A stretch of 16,705 bases of DNA from Spirochaetaceae bacterium (GTDB taxonomy: Bacteria > Spirochaetota > Spirochaetia > Treponematales > Breznakiellaceae): contig JAIRSS010000014.1 in NCBI GenBank assembly GCA_031255315.1, positions 1 through 16,705 of the forward strand, read 5' to 3'. The stretch's first letter is position 1; every line of letters starts with the position of its first letter. The notes beneath the pieces were generated by a model. That model saw only the letters and a list, made by a program, of their open reading frames with translations. It made no database searches and had not been told where the DNA came from. Made by a program: the position numbers and the translations under genes. Shown in pieces: positions 8,841-16,204 of the stretch.

Positions 8841-10328
8841 TTATCCCTTCACATCCTCGACCGCCGCTTCCTTCTGGGCGGCCTCTAACTTGGCCTTCTC
8901 CGATTCCGAAGCGGGGAACAGGAGATTGGTCAGGACGGAAACAACACAAACCGCTACGGTTGTATCCCTAAAAACATACTGCAAGGCTGAAGGAAGCTGG
9001 TCTACCAAGAGCTTGTTGTCCCCAACCGCAAAGCCGACGCCAAACGTGATGGCCAGAATGAGCAAATTCCTGTCGGAGAAACCCGCCTTGGCGATCAACT
9101 TTACCCCGTTCAACATGATCATGGCGAACACCATTACCACCGCGCCGCCCAGAACGCTGGAAGGCATAACGGAGAAGACCGCGCCTATCTTGGGAATGAA
9201 ACCCGCCAGAATTAGGACAAACGCGCCGGTAGCGATACACCATTTATTGACTACCTTGGTTATGGCGACAATGCCGGCGTTCTGCCCAAAAGCGGTATTG
9301 GGAAGGGTGTTAAAGGTCGCGGCGAACAGGGAACCAACCGCGTCCGCTACTACCGCCCCGGAGGTTTCTTTAATCGTCGCTTCCCGGTCAAAGGCGGCTA
9401 CGGTAATCCCGTTGATATTCCCCATGGTTTCAAGCCCGGAAACCACATAAATCGCGGCCATGGCGATGATGGCCTCCAATCTGAACTCCGGTTTAATCGA
9501 GAACGGTATAGGGACCGAAATAATGCCCGCGCTCCCAACCGCCGCGAAATTGACCTGTCCCAGGGCAATCGCCACCACGTACCCTACCACGATACCGATA
9601 AGAATGGCGGAAATTTTAATCATGCCCTTCGCAAAACGCTGAAGCAGAAGAATAGTGAGAAATACAACGGCGCCGATTAAAAGATTCTGCCAGGAGCCAT
9701 ATTGGGCGGCCAGAGCGGCCACATTGGCGGGAACCTCCTTCCCTTCCGCGATAAGCTGCTTCGCTATGTTCAAATTAGCTTCAGGCCCCGCGCCGCCGGC
9801 GAAGTACTGGACCCCCACAGGAAGCAGATGCAGCCCGATGGTGATAAGCACCGCCCCAATAACCAGGGGGGGAAAGAATTTTTTAAGGGGTTTGATAAAG
9901 AAACCCATAATGATTTCTACCACGCTTCCCACAATTATTGAGCCCAGGACTACGTTAACCCCGAATTGCGCCCCCAGGGTGCGCATGGTCGGAACAAAAG
10001 CGAAGGCCGTACCCATTACAATCGGAAGCCCCGCCCCAATCTGGAAGCCGCCGAATTTCAGGGGATAAAGCTGAACCAGCGTCGTCATCCCTGAAGCGAA
10101 CATACAACACTGAACCATGAGCGCCCGCTGCTGGGGGGTAACAATCACCTCCCCGGTAACGCTGCTAATGATTCCCGACAATACCAATACCGGCGCAAGA
10201 TTGCCGATAAACATGGAAAGGACATGCTGCAAACCCAAGGGGAACGCGATTCCCAAAGGCGGCTTTCCTTCCAGTTGGTATATTAACTCTCTCCCTCCGC
10301 TTGCCTGCTTTGTATTCTGCGTTTTCAT
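8841..10328 (-). CDS. NCS2-family nucleobase permease, purine (xanthine/urate) type (495 aa)
   Basis: Proton- or ion-coupled inner-membrane uptake of a purine base. About 12-14 hydrophobic segments. NCS2 landmarks are LGLQHVLSMF (Q34-H35) in the first helix, GGFQIGAGLPIVMGTAF, VSGLETMGNI with E300 at the TM8 acidic position, D329 in VVADAVGSLFAA, and LPNTAFGQNAGIVAITKV with Q349-N350. The QNxG motif resembles xanthine and urate carriers (XanQ/XanP/UacT) rather than uracil carriers (UraA), which have Glu there. Residues about 175-210 form a polar loop longer than expected. ATG 10328 follows a GGGAG site. The gene encoded directly upstream on the same strand is diaminopropionate ammonia-lyase, which points to purine use. 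The exact substrate is unproven. Confidence 0.88.
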   Translation of the reverse strand: MKTQNTKQASGGRELIYQLEGKPPLGIAFPLGLQHVLSMFIGNLAPVLVLSGIISSVTGEVIVTPQQRALMVQCCMFASGMTTLVQLYPLKFGGFQIGAGLPIVMGTAFAFVPTMRTLGAQFGVNVVLGSIIVGSVVEIIMGFFIKPLKKFFPPLVIGAVLITIGLHLLPVGVQYFAGGAGPEANLNIAKQLIAEGKEVPANVAALAAQYGSWQNLLIGAVVFLTILLLQRFAKGMIKISAILIGIVVGYVVAIALGQVNFAAVGSAGIISVPIPFSIKPEFRLEAIIAMAAIYVVSGLETMGNINGITVAAFDREATIKETSGAVVADAVGSLFAATFNTLPNTAFGQNAGIVAITKVVNKWCIATGAFVLILAGFIPKIGAVFSVMPSSVLGGAVVMVFAMIMLNGVKLIAKAGFSDRNLLILAITFGVGFAVGDNKLLVDQLPSALQYVFRDTTVAVCVVSVLTNLLFPASESEKAKLEAAQKEAAVEDVKG

Positions 10329-10352
10329 ACCGTCTCCCTCTACCTCAAATTG

Positions 10353-10411
10353 ATTATACGCTCAGGACATCATGATCCCGGCCTATATGAACTTTTGATG
10401 AAACTGCTCAA
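10353..10411 (-). promoter_or_regulatory. Promoter region of the NCS2 permease gene
   Basis: Two candidates on the minus strand. TTGAGC (10411-10406), an 18-bp spacer and TATAGG (10387-10382) is the better-spaced pair. A perfect TATAAT (10358-10353) lies closer to the gene but has no recognisable -35. Either gives a leader shorter than 60 nt. I saw no purine-riboswitch core in this stretch. Confidence 0.35.
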
Positions 10412-10637
10412 AGCGCCTTTTTAAATGTTTAATCCTGAAGGCGATCCGTACCATTACGATTCTTGAGCCTCTCTCAAAACCGTGGACAAAGGCCCACGGT
10501 TTTGAGAAAACCTCTCTTACCCGGAATATACGGCGCGTCCAAATTGTACAGGATTTTTAACCATATCCTTTTCGCACCATTCCGCCTCCTTTTTCATCGT
10601 TACCCATCAACCACTCTTTGTTTCCTTGAATGGGCTC
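10412..10637. other. Intergenic region between the ammonia-lyase stop and the permease promoter
   Basis: It holds the 14-bp inverted repeat at 10472-10507 and no convincing gene. A 26-codon minus-strand frame (10597-10517) exists but lacks a clear ribosome site. Confidence 0.5.
10465..10514. repeat. Palindromic element with a perfect 14-bp stem
   Basis: TCTCAAAACCGTGG (10472-10485) and CCACGGTTTTGAGA (10494-10507) are perfect inverted repeats around an 8-base loop. No T-tract follows on either strand, so a role as the ammonia-lyase terminator is possible but not typical. The outer sequences GAGCCTCTCTCAAAACCG and GTTTTGAGAAAACCTC resemble the ends of the palindrome at 13633-13709 (about 14/18 and 12/16 identical), suggesting one repeat family. 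Confidence 0.6.
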
Positions 10638-11855
10638 TTAACGATCAACACTGGGAACCTCGCCGTCCCATACCACGTCCCGAAACCGCTCCGGGTCGGT
10701 ATTCCCTTCGGTACTGAAGATTAGGACCACCGAATCGGCGTTTAATCCCAAGGCCTGCCGGAAATCTTTGTAGGTGTCCCGCCGCAGAAGGGAAACAACC
10801 AGCCCCGCGGTAACCGCGCCGGATTCCCCGGAAATAACTTTGGGATCCCCCTTGAGGGGCACCCCAAGAACCCGCATACCCCGGGCGGCAACCCAGTCAG
10901 GCGCGGAAACAAAGAAACCCGCGTAATTTTTCAGAATTTCCCAGGAAATAGTGTTCCCCTCTCCGCAGGCAAGACCCGCCATGATGGTGGAAAGATCCCC
11001 TCCCACCGAAACCAGTTTTCCCGCCCGGGCGGAAATATACAGACAATCCGCGGCGGAGGCCTCTACAATGGTGGTAATGGGAATATTGTCAGGAAACAGG
11101 TTGGTGAAAAATCCCATTACCGATCCCGCAAGGGACCCCACCCCCGCCTGGACAAAGATATGAGTGGGCCGTTCCACCCCCGCCGCTTTAAGCTGGTTCC
11201 AGACTTCATAGGACATGGAACCGTAGCCCTGCATGATCCACCCGGGGATTTCCTCGTAACCCTCCCAGGCGGTGTCCTGAATCATCACCCCTTGGGGGTC
11301 CTTCGCGGCCCGCTCATTGGCCACCCGGACCGCATCGTCGTAGTTCAGATCCGTAATACTGGCCTCCGCTCCCTCATTGCGGATGTTCTGCAAGCGCACC
11401 TCTGAAGACCCCTTGGGCATGAGGACCACTGATTTCTGGCGTAATTTATTAGCCGCCCACGCGACTCCCCGGCCATGATTCCCGTCGGTGGCGGTATAAA
11501 AGGTGAGGTCCCCCAATTTTTCCTTCGTTTCATCGGAAACCAGCGTCTCATAGTTGATCTCCGAAATATCCTTCCCCAGCCGCATGGCTATATATTTGGC
11601 GATGGCGTAGGAGCCCCCCAGCACCTTAAAGGCGTTAAGGCCGAAACGGAAGGCTTCATCCTTTACAAACAGACCCTTAATACCCAGATACTCGGCCAGG
11701 TGGGACAAATTGGACAGCGGAGTTTCCTGATAGTGGGGAATACTCCGGTGGAAGCGGTGAGCCTTTTCCATTTCAGAAACACTGAGGAGCGCAAGACTCT
11801 TGGAACAATCCGTCGGGGACATCGTGTTCTTTGTCCATTTAATTGGTACATTCAT
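10638..11855 (-). CDS. dpaL: Diaminopropionate ammonia-lyase (405 aa)
   Basis: PLP enzyme (YgeX/DpaL family) splitting 2,3-diaminopropionate to pyruvate and two ammonia in the cytosol. The sequence follows the E. coli YgeX pattern closely along its length: KDEAFRFGLNAFKVLGG with the PLP-binding K77, ATDGNHGRGVAWAA with the acidic residue D124 (counterpart of E. coli D120), MPKGSSEVRLQNI, QDTAWEGYEEIPGWIMQGY, QAGVGSLAGSV, VGGDLSTIMAGLACGE, ISGESGAVTAGLV and STEGNTDPERFRDVVW. Length is as expected. ATG 11855 has AAGGA about seven bases upstream. It is encoded 309 bp ahead of the purine-type permease, on the same strand. In E. coli ygeX sits in a purine-linked cluster that also contains xanthine and urate permeases, so a purine-nitrogen role is a reasonable inference. 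Confidence 0.95.
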   Translation of the reverse strand: MNVPIKWTKNTMSPTDCSKSLALLSVSEMEKAHRFHRSIPHYQETPLSNLSHLAEYLGIKGLFVKDEAFRFGLNAFKVLGGSYAIAKYIAMRLGKDISEINYETLVSDETKEKLGDLTFYTATDGNHGRGVAWAANKLRQKSVVLMPKGSSEVRLQNIRNEGAEASITDLNYDDAVRVANERAAKDPQGVMIQDTAWEGYEEIPGWIMQGYGSMSYEVWNQLKAAGVERPTHIFVQAGVGSLAGSVMGFFTNLFPDNIPITTIVEASAADCLYISARAGKLVSVGGDLSTIMAGLACGEGNTISWEILKNYAGFFVSAPDWVAARGMRVLGVPLKGDPKVISGESGAVTAGLVVSLLRRDTYKDFRQALGLNADSVVLIFSTEGNTDPERFRDVVWDGEVPSVDR

Positions 11856-12075
11856 AAAAAAAATCCTTGATACGGTAATTCGCTTCCGGCATCGTTTTTA
11901 TTTCCCCACGCGGAAGCGCGTGATTTTTATCGCCCCTTCTCCCCTTGCGGGTATAGGGGGGATATACAATAAACCGCATATTTCCTGCGGCGGACCCTGT
12001 ACATAAGGCCCGACAGCGGCGCGACTCACGGATGTTAAAAATGCTTTCATACGCAGGCCCTATTTGGATGTAATT
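11856..12075 (-). promoter_or_regulatory. Long 5' leader of dpaL
   Basis: About 220 nt lie between the predicted transcription start (~12075) and the dpaL ATG. Visible on the minus strand are a 50-codon frame from ATG 12050 to TAA 11898 (MKAFLTSVSRAAVG..., AGGG upstream), and a 6-bp hairpin CACGCG-CTTC-CGCGTG (11922-11907) about 50 nt before the ATG. There are also several C-rich and G-rich runs (CCCCCC, GGGG) that could pair in alternative ways. I could not match it to a known riboswitch; a regulatory leader or leader peptide is a guess. Confidence 0.35.
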
Positions 12076-12081
12076 TAGTTT

Positions 12082-12110
12082 ATCATATCACTGAAAAAAT
12101 TTTCAGTCAA
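12082..12110 (-). promoter_or_regulatory. dpaL promoter with palindromic operator
   Basis: On the minus strand TTGACT (12110-12105), exactly 17 bp, then TATGAT (12087-12082): both hexamers match 5 of 6. The spacer is almost filled by the perfect inverted repeat ACTGAAAA-TT-TTTTCAGT (12107-12090), which also overlaps the -35. A dimeric regulator bound there would block RNA polymerase. The surrounding DNA is strikingly AT-rich for this genome. Confidence 0.8.
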
Positions 12111-12132
12111 GTTTTTTTCTTTGGATTTTACA

Positions 12133-12161
12133 GCCGCCGAGGGGCCGGGACAAACGGCGGC
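12133..12161 (-). terminator. Weak terminator-like hairpin after the RlmM-like gene
   Basis: GCCGCCG (12161-12155 read on the minus strand) and CGGCGGC (12139-12133) form a 7-bp GC stem around 15 bases, 12 bp after the stop codon. There is no T-tract, so termination is uncertain. Confidence 0.35.
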
Positions 12162-12172
12162 GGTTCCGTGTT

Positions 12173-13144
12173 TCACGCGGTTTGACCGGATACGTTGATC
12201 CAGGTAAGCTCATGCTTGTTATGGCATAGGTGTACCACCTCGCCGCCGGGGATTGCCGCGAAGCGCCGGGTGGTTTCAAAATCCGGTTCGCCCTGCATTT
12301 TTATCGTGCATATAAAATTCCGGCAGAGTTTCGATTGAAGCCACCGCTCTATCCATTCGTAGAGCCGTGGCGGATAACAGACCACGTCGCAGCACAACCA
12401 GTCCAGAGGGCCCAGGTCCTCTGGTTTGAGGGTGAACGCGTCGTGCTTGATGAAAGTTACCTGCGGAAGGGCGGCGATCCGGTCCTCCAGGGGCGCCCGG
12501 TCCACGGCGGTTACCTGCGCCCCCAGCCGCGCCAGCGCCCAGGTCCACCCGCCGGGGCTTGCCCCGGCGTCAAGGCATCGTTCCCCAGGAACAGGATGCT
12601 TCCGGCAGCGAACCAGGGCTTCCCAGAGCTTGAGGTAGGCCCGGCTTGGGGGGCCTTCGGCGTCCTCCTCAAACCGGATAATCCCGTTAGGAAACGGGCT
12701 GGCGCAGCGCGGGGACGCTATCATGGTGTGGGCGTCTAACAGGGTCCAGCTTCCCATTGGCGTATCCGGGAGCGGCCAGGGGAAGGGCCGCGGTTTTTCG
12801 GGAAGGGTCGGCAGTTTCGCGGCGATCAGGGCGCCCCGGCGGAAGCAGGTGGACAGGGACGGCGCCCAGTTGCGCTGAATCGCCCGGAGCGCCGACGCCC
12901 CTTCGGACAGGGAATCAAATTCTATACGAAACGGTTCAAGCCAGATATTGCGGTTCCAGAACGAAGTCCATGGGGGCGTTCCGGCTGGGGATGCCGAATT
13001 GCCGCCGGGATCCGGACCGGGACCGCCTCCGGCATAGTACAGAGAACCCCAGACCTCCCGCCAGACCCCTAACTCTTTGCGCAAATGCCCCTCAAATTCG
13101 GGGATCGCCTGAAAAACCCTGCCCTTAAGCGGGGTACTGTTCAT
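12173..13144 (-). CDS. RlmM-like 23S rRNA 2'-O-ribose methyltransferase (323 aa)
   Basis: SAM-dependent methyltransferase with a C-terminal RrmJ/FtsJ fold. The SAM site is GERCLDAGASPGGWTWALA (about residues 187-205) with the acidic strand end VTAVDRAPL. The K-D-K-E catalytic set of this fold fits K172 (RAYLKLWEAL), D253 (CCDVVCYPPR), K282 (TIKMQGEPDF) and E312 (NKHELTWI). The N-terminal half resembles the THUMP-bearing part of RlmM (C2498 methylation in E. coli) only loosely and contains a Gly/Pro/Ser-rich insert at about 39-58. RlmM is therefore the best guess, but another rRNA target is possible. ATG 13144 has AGGAA upstream and lies 9 bp after the PilZ gene stop, so the two are probably co-transcribed. 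Confidence 0.8.
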   Translation of the reverse strand: MNSTPLKGRVFQAIPEFEGHLRKELGVWREVWGSLYYAGGGPGPDPGGNSASPAGTPPWTSFWNRNIWLEPFRIEFDSLSEGASALRAIQRNWAPSLSTCFRRGALIAAKLPTLPEKPRPFPWPLPDTPMGSWTLLDAHTMIASPRCASPFPNGIIRFEEDAEGPPSRAYLKLWEALVRCRKHPVPGERCLDAGASPGGWTWALARLGAQVTAVDRAPLEDRIAALPQVTFIKHDAFTLKPEDLGPLDWLCCDVVCYPPRLYEWIERWLQSKLCRNFICTIKMQGEPDFETTRRFAAIPGGEVVHLCHNKHELTWINVSGQTA

Positions 13145-13153
13145 CGGTTCCTG

Positions 13154-13525
13154 TCAAGAACATGACGGGGATGTCCCTCCGGAAGGGGAGGGCGCGCCGT
13201 TCCGCCAGCTTAAATAATCCACATACCGCTGAAAAAGTTTCCCTTTGGGGGAAGCCGCGATCCTGAATCCGGCCTCATAGGAATACCCCCCAGGCCTAAT
13301 CCACCGGGATTCGGCTATAATTTCAAAACGGCCTATTTCCGCCGAGGCCTCCGGGAAAATTTCAATTTTATAGGATTCGTTAGCTTTGACGTCAATATTT
13401 ATCGTAGACTCGATACGACATCCTGTTATGCTGATATCCCGCAAAAAGGCTTCTTCTATACAAGCGGCGGGAATCCTCACGCGGGCGTGGGTTAAATAGC
13501 GATTGCTTTTCCTTTTGTTGAACAT
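13154..13525 (-). CDS. PilZ-domain protein, putative c-di-GMP receptor (123 aa)
   Basis: Small soluble single-domain PilZ protein. The c-di-GMP-binding signature is present: RKSNR (RxxxR) at residues 5-9, then DISITGCRIES (D/NxSxxG) at about 30-40, with the expected beta-rich region after it and AGFRI near the end of the barrel. The C-terminal tail is Pro/Ser/Gly-rich. The start at 13525 is forced: the preceding in-frame triplet is TAA and no other start follows soon. It has no Shine-Dalgarno sequence, and the best promoter places transcription start within a few bases of the ATG. It is followed 9 bp later by the RlmM-like gene. In spirochaetes PilZ proteins act in motility and c-di-GMP signalling; which process applies here is not visible. 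Confidence 0.85.
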   Translation of the reverse strand: MFNKRKSNRYLTHARVRIPAACIEEAFLRDISITGCRIESTINIDVKANESYKIEIFPEASAEIGRFEIIAESRWIRPGGYSYEAGFRIAASPKGKLFQRYVDYLSWRNGAPSPSGGTSPSCS

Positions 13526-13533
13526 ATTTATTT

Positions 13534-13562
13534 ATAATGTTGTATGAAAGGGTTTCCGTCAA
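13534..13562 (-). promoter_or_regulatory. Candidate promoter of the pilZ-rlmM pair
   Basis: On the minus strand TTGACG (13562-13557), a 17-bp spacer, then CATTAT (13539-13534), which overlaps the better-looking TATAAAT. The predicted start near 13527 is only about two bases before the PilZ ATG, implying a leaderless or nearly leaderless mRNA. Confidence 0.45.
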
Positions 13563-13604
13563 CAGATTTTTTGCGAACCCGATCCGCCGCCGGGGAGCGT
13601 TCCC

Positions 13605-13633
13605 TTGCGGCAAGTTTCTATTCATACTATACT
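13605..13633 (+). promoter_or_regulatory. Candidate promoter of the HTH-cupin/acyl-CoA synthetase pair
   Basis: TTGCGG (13605-13610), a 17-bp spacer, TATACT (13628-13633). The predicted start is near 13640, so the leader begins with the palindrome that follows. It diverges from the pilZ promoter, with about 42 bp between the two -35 boxes. Confidence 0.5.
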
Positions 13634-13709
13634 GAGGCTGTTCCAAAACCGCAGCCCCGGCTATGCCGGGAACGTTAGCGCACAGTCAATGAGTTTTGGA
13701 ACAGCCTCA
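13633..13709. repeat. 77-bp nested palindromic element
   Basis: TGAGGCTGTTCCAAAAC (13633-13649) and GTTTTGGAACAGCCTCA (13693-13709) are perfect 17-bp inverted repeats. Inside is a second hairpin, CCCGGC-TAT-GCCGGG. The ends resemble those of the element at 10465-10514. It has no coding capacity and would form most of the leader of the downstream transcript. Confidence 0.85.
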
Positions 13710-13736
13710 CATACTCTAATTTATATGGAAGGAACT

Positions 13737-14339
13737 ATGCCAAAAACGCACCATCCCGGCGACAGGATCGCCGAATTGCGTAAGACCTATTCAATCAGCC
13801 GGGAAACCCTGGCGGAACGGAGCGGACTCGACATTGAGTTGATCCGCCGCATCGAAGAAGACGGCCATATCCCCGACCTTGCGCCGCTGATCAAGATTTC
13901 CCGCGCCTTGGGCGTCCGCATCGGCGTTCTGATGGACGATCACGAAGAATTGGGCCCGGTCATTACCCGCTCAGGCGAGGCGGGAAAGACCCCCCGCTTT
14001 GTTACCGGGCTTCCCGGCGAGGCCGCGCCGTCCGCCGGGGCGGACCCCCATTCCCGGCAAGGCCTCAGCTTTCACGCCCTGGCGGCGGATAAAGGCGGAC
14101 GCCACATGGAACCGTTTATCGTGGACATTGAGAAAGACGCGAATCAGGATAAGTCCACCCATGAAGGAGAGGAATTCATCTATGTTCTCGCGGGAAAGCT
14201 CTCCCTTGAATACGGCAAGAACACGCATATCCTGGAATCAGGCGATTCGGTTTATTACGATTCCATCGTGCCCCACCGGGTCCTGGCCGCCGGGAACGCC
14301 GCGGCGCGGATCCTCGCGGTTGTTTACACGCCGGTATAG
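13737..14339 (+). CDS. HTH (XRE-family) regulator with C-terminal cupin domain (200 aa)
   Basis: Transcription factor with a small-ligand sensing domain. Residues 7-66 are an XRE-type helix-turn-helix ([49 protein letters not shown]). After a linker, residues about 130-197 are a cupin_2 barrel with [14 protein letters not shown] (His142, Glu146) and [14 protein letters not shown] (His180), the usual metal-ligand positions. The frame is open from 13605, but that part crosses the palindrome; ATG 13737 with GGAAGG four bases upstream gives a normal family length, and ATG 13725 is possible. The acyl-CoA synthetase gene follows after 14 bp. The regulator probably controls this operon in response to a ligand of fatty-acid or CoA metabolism; this is inferred from adjacency. 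Confidence 0.92.
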   Translation: MPKTHHPGDRIAELRKTYSISRETLAERSGLDIELIRRIEEDGHIPDLAPLIKISRALGVRIGVLMDDHEELGPVITRSGEAGKTPRFVTGLPGEAAPSAGADPHSRQGLSFHALAADKGGRHMEPFIVDIEKDANQDKSTHEGEEFIYVLAGKLSLEYGKNTHILESGDSVYYDSIVPHRVLAAGNAAARILAVVYTPV

Positions 14340-14353
14340 GAGAAGGGGGAACT

Positions 14354-16003
14354 GTGGAATACCTTGAAACTACCCTGGGGGGCCTTCTGCGGGAAAAGGC
14401 CCGAATCCAGCCGGATCATGAATTTCTCATCTACGCCGACCGGAACCTCCGGTTTACCTACGCCGAATTCGACCGCCGGGTGGACGAACTTGCCAAGGGG
14501 CTTCTGGCCGCGGGCCTCAAAAAGGGAGACCATATAGGTATCTGGGCTACCAACGTGCCGGACTGGAATACCATCCTCTTTGCCGCGGCCCGGGCCGGCA
14601 TGGTCCTGGTAACGGTGAATACAGGCTACAAACTCCAGGAACTGGAATATCTGGTACGGCAGTCGGATCTGGCCAGCCTCCTCATCATTGACGGGTTCAG
14701 GGATTCGGACTATGTAGGGATGGTCAATGAACTGATTCCGGAACTCAAGACCGCCCCCCGGGGCTGCCTTCATTCCGCCAAATTTCCCTGCCTCAGAAGC
14801 GTGATCTATATAGGGCCGACGAAACACCGGGGCATGTACACCATGGCGGAACTCCTCCTTTTGGGGCAGCATACCCCGGACGAGGAACTGCACGCCATAG
14901 AATCCTCCCTGGATACCAACGACGTGGTAAATATGCAGTACACCTCCGGGACTACCGGTTTCCCTAAGGGGGTCATGCTCACCCACCGGAACATCCTCAA
15001 CAACGGCCTGGGCATCGGCGACAACCAGCGCTTTACCGAAAAGGACATCGTATGCCTCCCGGTCCCCTTGTTCCATTGTTTCGGCCTGGTGCTGGGCATG
15101 ATGGCGGTCATTACCCACGGGGCCGCCGCCGCCATGCTGGAGTGGTTCGATCCGCTTTTGGTGCTGGCCACCATTCAGAAAGAGAAGTGTACCGCCGTAT
15201 ATGGGGTGCCGACAATGTTCATCGCCGAGCTTAATCATCCCATGTTTAAGATGTTCGACACCTCCAGCCTCCGCACGGGCATCATGGCGGGTTCCCCCTG
15301 CCCTATAGAAACCATGCGCCAGGTCATAGACCTGATGCACATGAAGGAAGTTACTATCTGCTACGGCCTTACCGAATCTTCCCCGGTGATGACCCAGACC
15401 CGGTACGATGATTCTCTTGAAGTCAAGGTAGAAACCGTGGGCCGCGCTTTGCCGGGCGTGGAAGTTACCATACGGAGCCCCGAAACCGGCGAGGAGTGTC
15501 CAACCGATGTTCACGGCGAATTCTGCTGCCGGGGATACAACGTCATGAAGGGCTACTACAAAATGGAGGACGCAACCCGGATCTGCATTGACGAGCGCGG
15601 CTGGCTCCATTCAGGCGATCTGGGCGTTAAGGACGAAGCCGGCAATTTCCGGGTTACCGGCCGCATCAAGGACATGATCATCCGGGGCGGCGAAAACGTG
15701 TACCCCAAGGAAATCGAAGATTACCTGTATACCATGCCGGGCGTCAAAGACGTACAGGTGGTGGGGATCGCCAGCACGCGATACGGCGAAGAGGTGGGGG
15801 CCTTCATCATCCTTCACCCGGATATTGTTATAACGGAAGAGGACGTACGGGACTTCTGTCGGGGGCAGATCAGCCGCTTCAAGATACCCAAATATATCTT
15901 CTTTGTGGACGCTTTTCCCCTTACATCCAGCGGGAAAATCCAGAAGTACCTGCTCCGGGAAACGGGCTCCCAAAAGGTGCGGGAGCTGGGGATTGGGACC
16001 TAG
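14354..16003 (+). CDS. AMP-forming acyl-CoA synthetase (549 aa)
   Basis: Adenylate-forming ligase activating a carboxylic acid, probably a medium- or long-chain fatty acid, to its CoA thioester via acyl-AMP. All core motifs are present: [11 protein letters not shown] at 196-206 (A3 phosphate loop), YGLTESSPV at 337-345 (A5), [10 protein letters not shown] at 415-424 with the ribose-binding D422 (A7), [20 protein letters not shown] from 436 (A8 hinge), and [10 protein letters not shown] with catalytic K528 (A10). The length is normal. The start is GTG 14354, with GGGGGA just upstream, only 14 bp after the regulator's stop; translational coupling is likely. The chain length of the substrate cannot be read from the sequence, and acids such as phenylacetate or short aliphatic acids are not excluded. 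No terminator was seen after the stop. Confidence 0.92.
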   Translation: MEYLETTLGGLLREKARIQPDHEFLIYADRNLRFTYAEFDRRVDELAKGLLAAGLKKGDHIGIWATNVPDWNTILFAAARAGMVLVTVNTGYKLQELEYLVRQSDLASLLIIDGFRDSDYVGMVNELIPELKTAPRGCLHSAKFPCLRSVIYIGPTKHRGMYTMAELLLLGQHTPDEELHAIESSLDTNDVVNMQYTSGTTGFPKGVMLTHRNILNNGLGIGDNQRFTEKDIVCLPVPLFHCFGLVLGMMAVITHGAAAAMLEWFDPLLVLATIQKEKCTAVYGVPTMFIAELNHPMFKMFDTSSLRTGIMAGSPCPIETMRQVIDLMHMKEVTICYGLTESSPVMTQTRYDDSLEVKVETVGRALPGVEVTIRSPETGEECPTDVHGEFCCRGYNVMKGYYKMEDATRICIDERGWLHSGDLGVKDEAGNFRVTGRIKDMIIRGGENVYPKEIEDYLYTMPGVKDVQVVGIASTRYGEEVGAFIILHPDIVITEEDVRDFCRGQISRFKIPKYIFFVDAFPLTSSGKIQKYLLRETGSQKVRELGIGT

Positions 16004-16011
16004 CGGTTCGC

Positions 16012-16148
16012 TTAGACTAAAAGGCGGGAATGAGGTCCGCGGATTAAACGTATTACCGCAGATTTTTCGTATCACACGTGGTCATAATCTGTGAAAATCA
16101 GCGTAATCCGCGGACATTGTTGTCATATATTTTTGGCGTTTAGTCTAA
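16012..16148. repeat. Dispersed palindromic repeat, copy 3, bounded by a 10-bp inverted repeat
   Basis: The core palindrome runs from GGTCC 16034 to GGAC 16115 and matches copies 1 and 2. The outer sequences TTAGACTAAA (16012-16021) and TTTAGTCTAA (16139-16148) are exact inverted repeats, giving a 137-bp MITE-like unit. These ends are themselves nearly palindromic, so they could also be direct repeats with one central mismatch. No clear target-site duplication is visible. It starts 8 bp after the acyl-CoA synthetase stop. Confidence 0.8.
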
Positions 16149-16204
16149 ACACAGCCTCCGAGCAGCCCGTGAAGTTGGTAGCGCCGCCTCCGCGCTTCTG
16201 TAAT

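Noticed and set aside
10329..10460. Purine riboswitch upstream of the NCS2 permease
   Set aside because: I looked for the conserved core of the guanine/adenine/xanthine-type aptamers and did not see it; the leader also appears too short.
10517..10597. 26-codon minus-strand frame after dpaL (MKKEAEWCEKD...)
   Set aside because: It has no convincing ribosome site, is very short, and runs into the palindromic element region.
14324..15610. 428-codon open frame on the minus strand opposite the acyl-CoA synthetase gene
   Set aside because: It is a shadow of a gene with every adenylate-forming motif on the plus strand; the minus product shows no recognisable domain.
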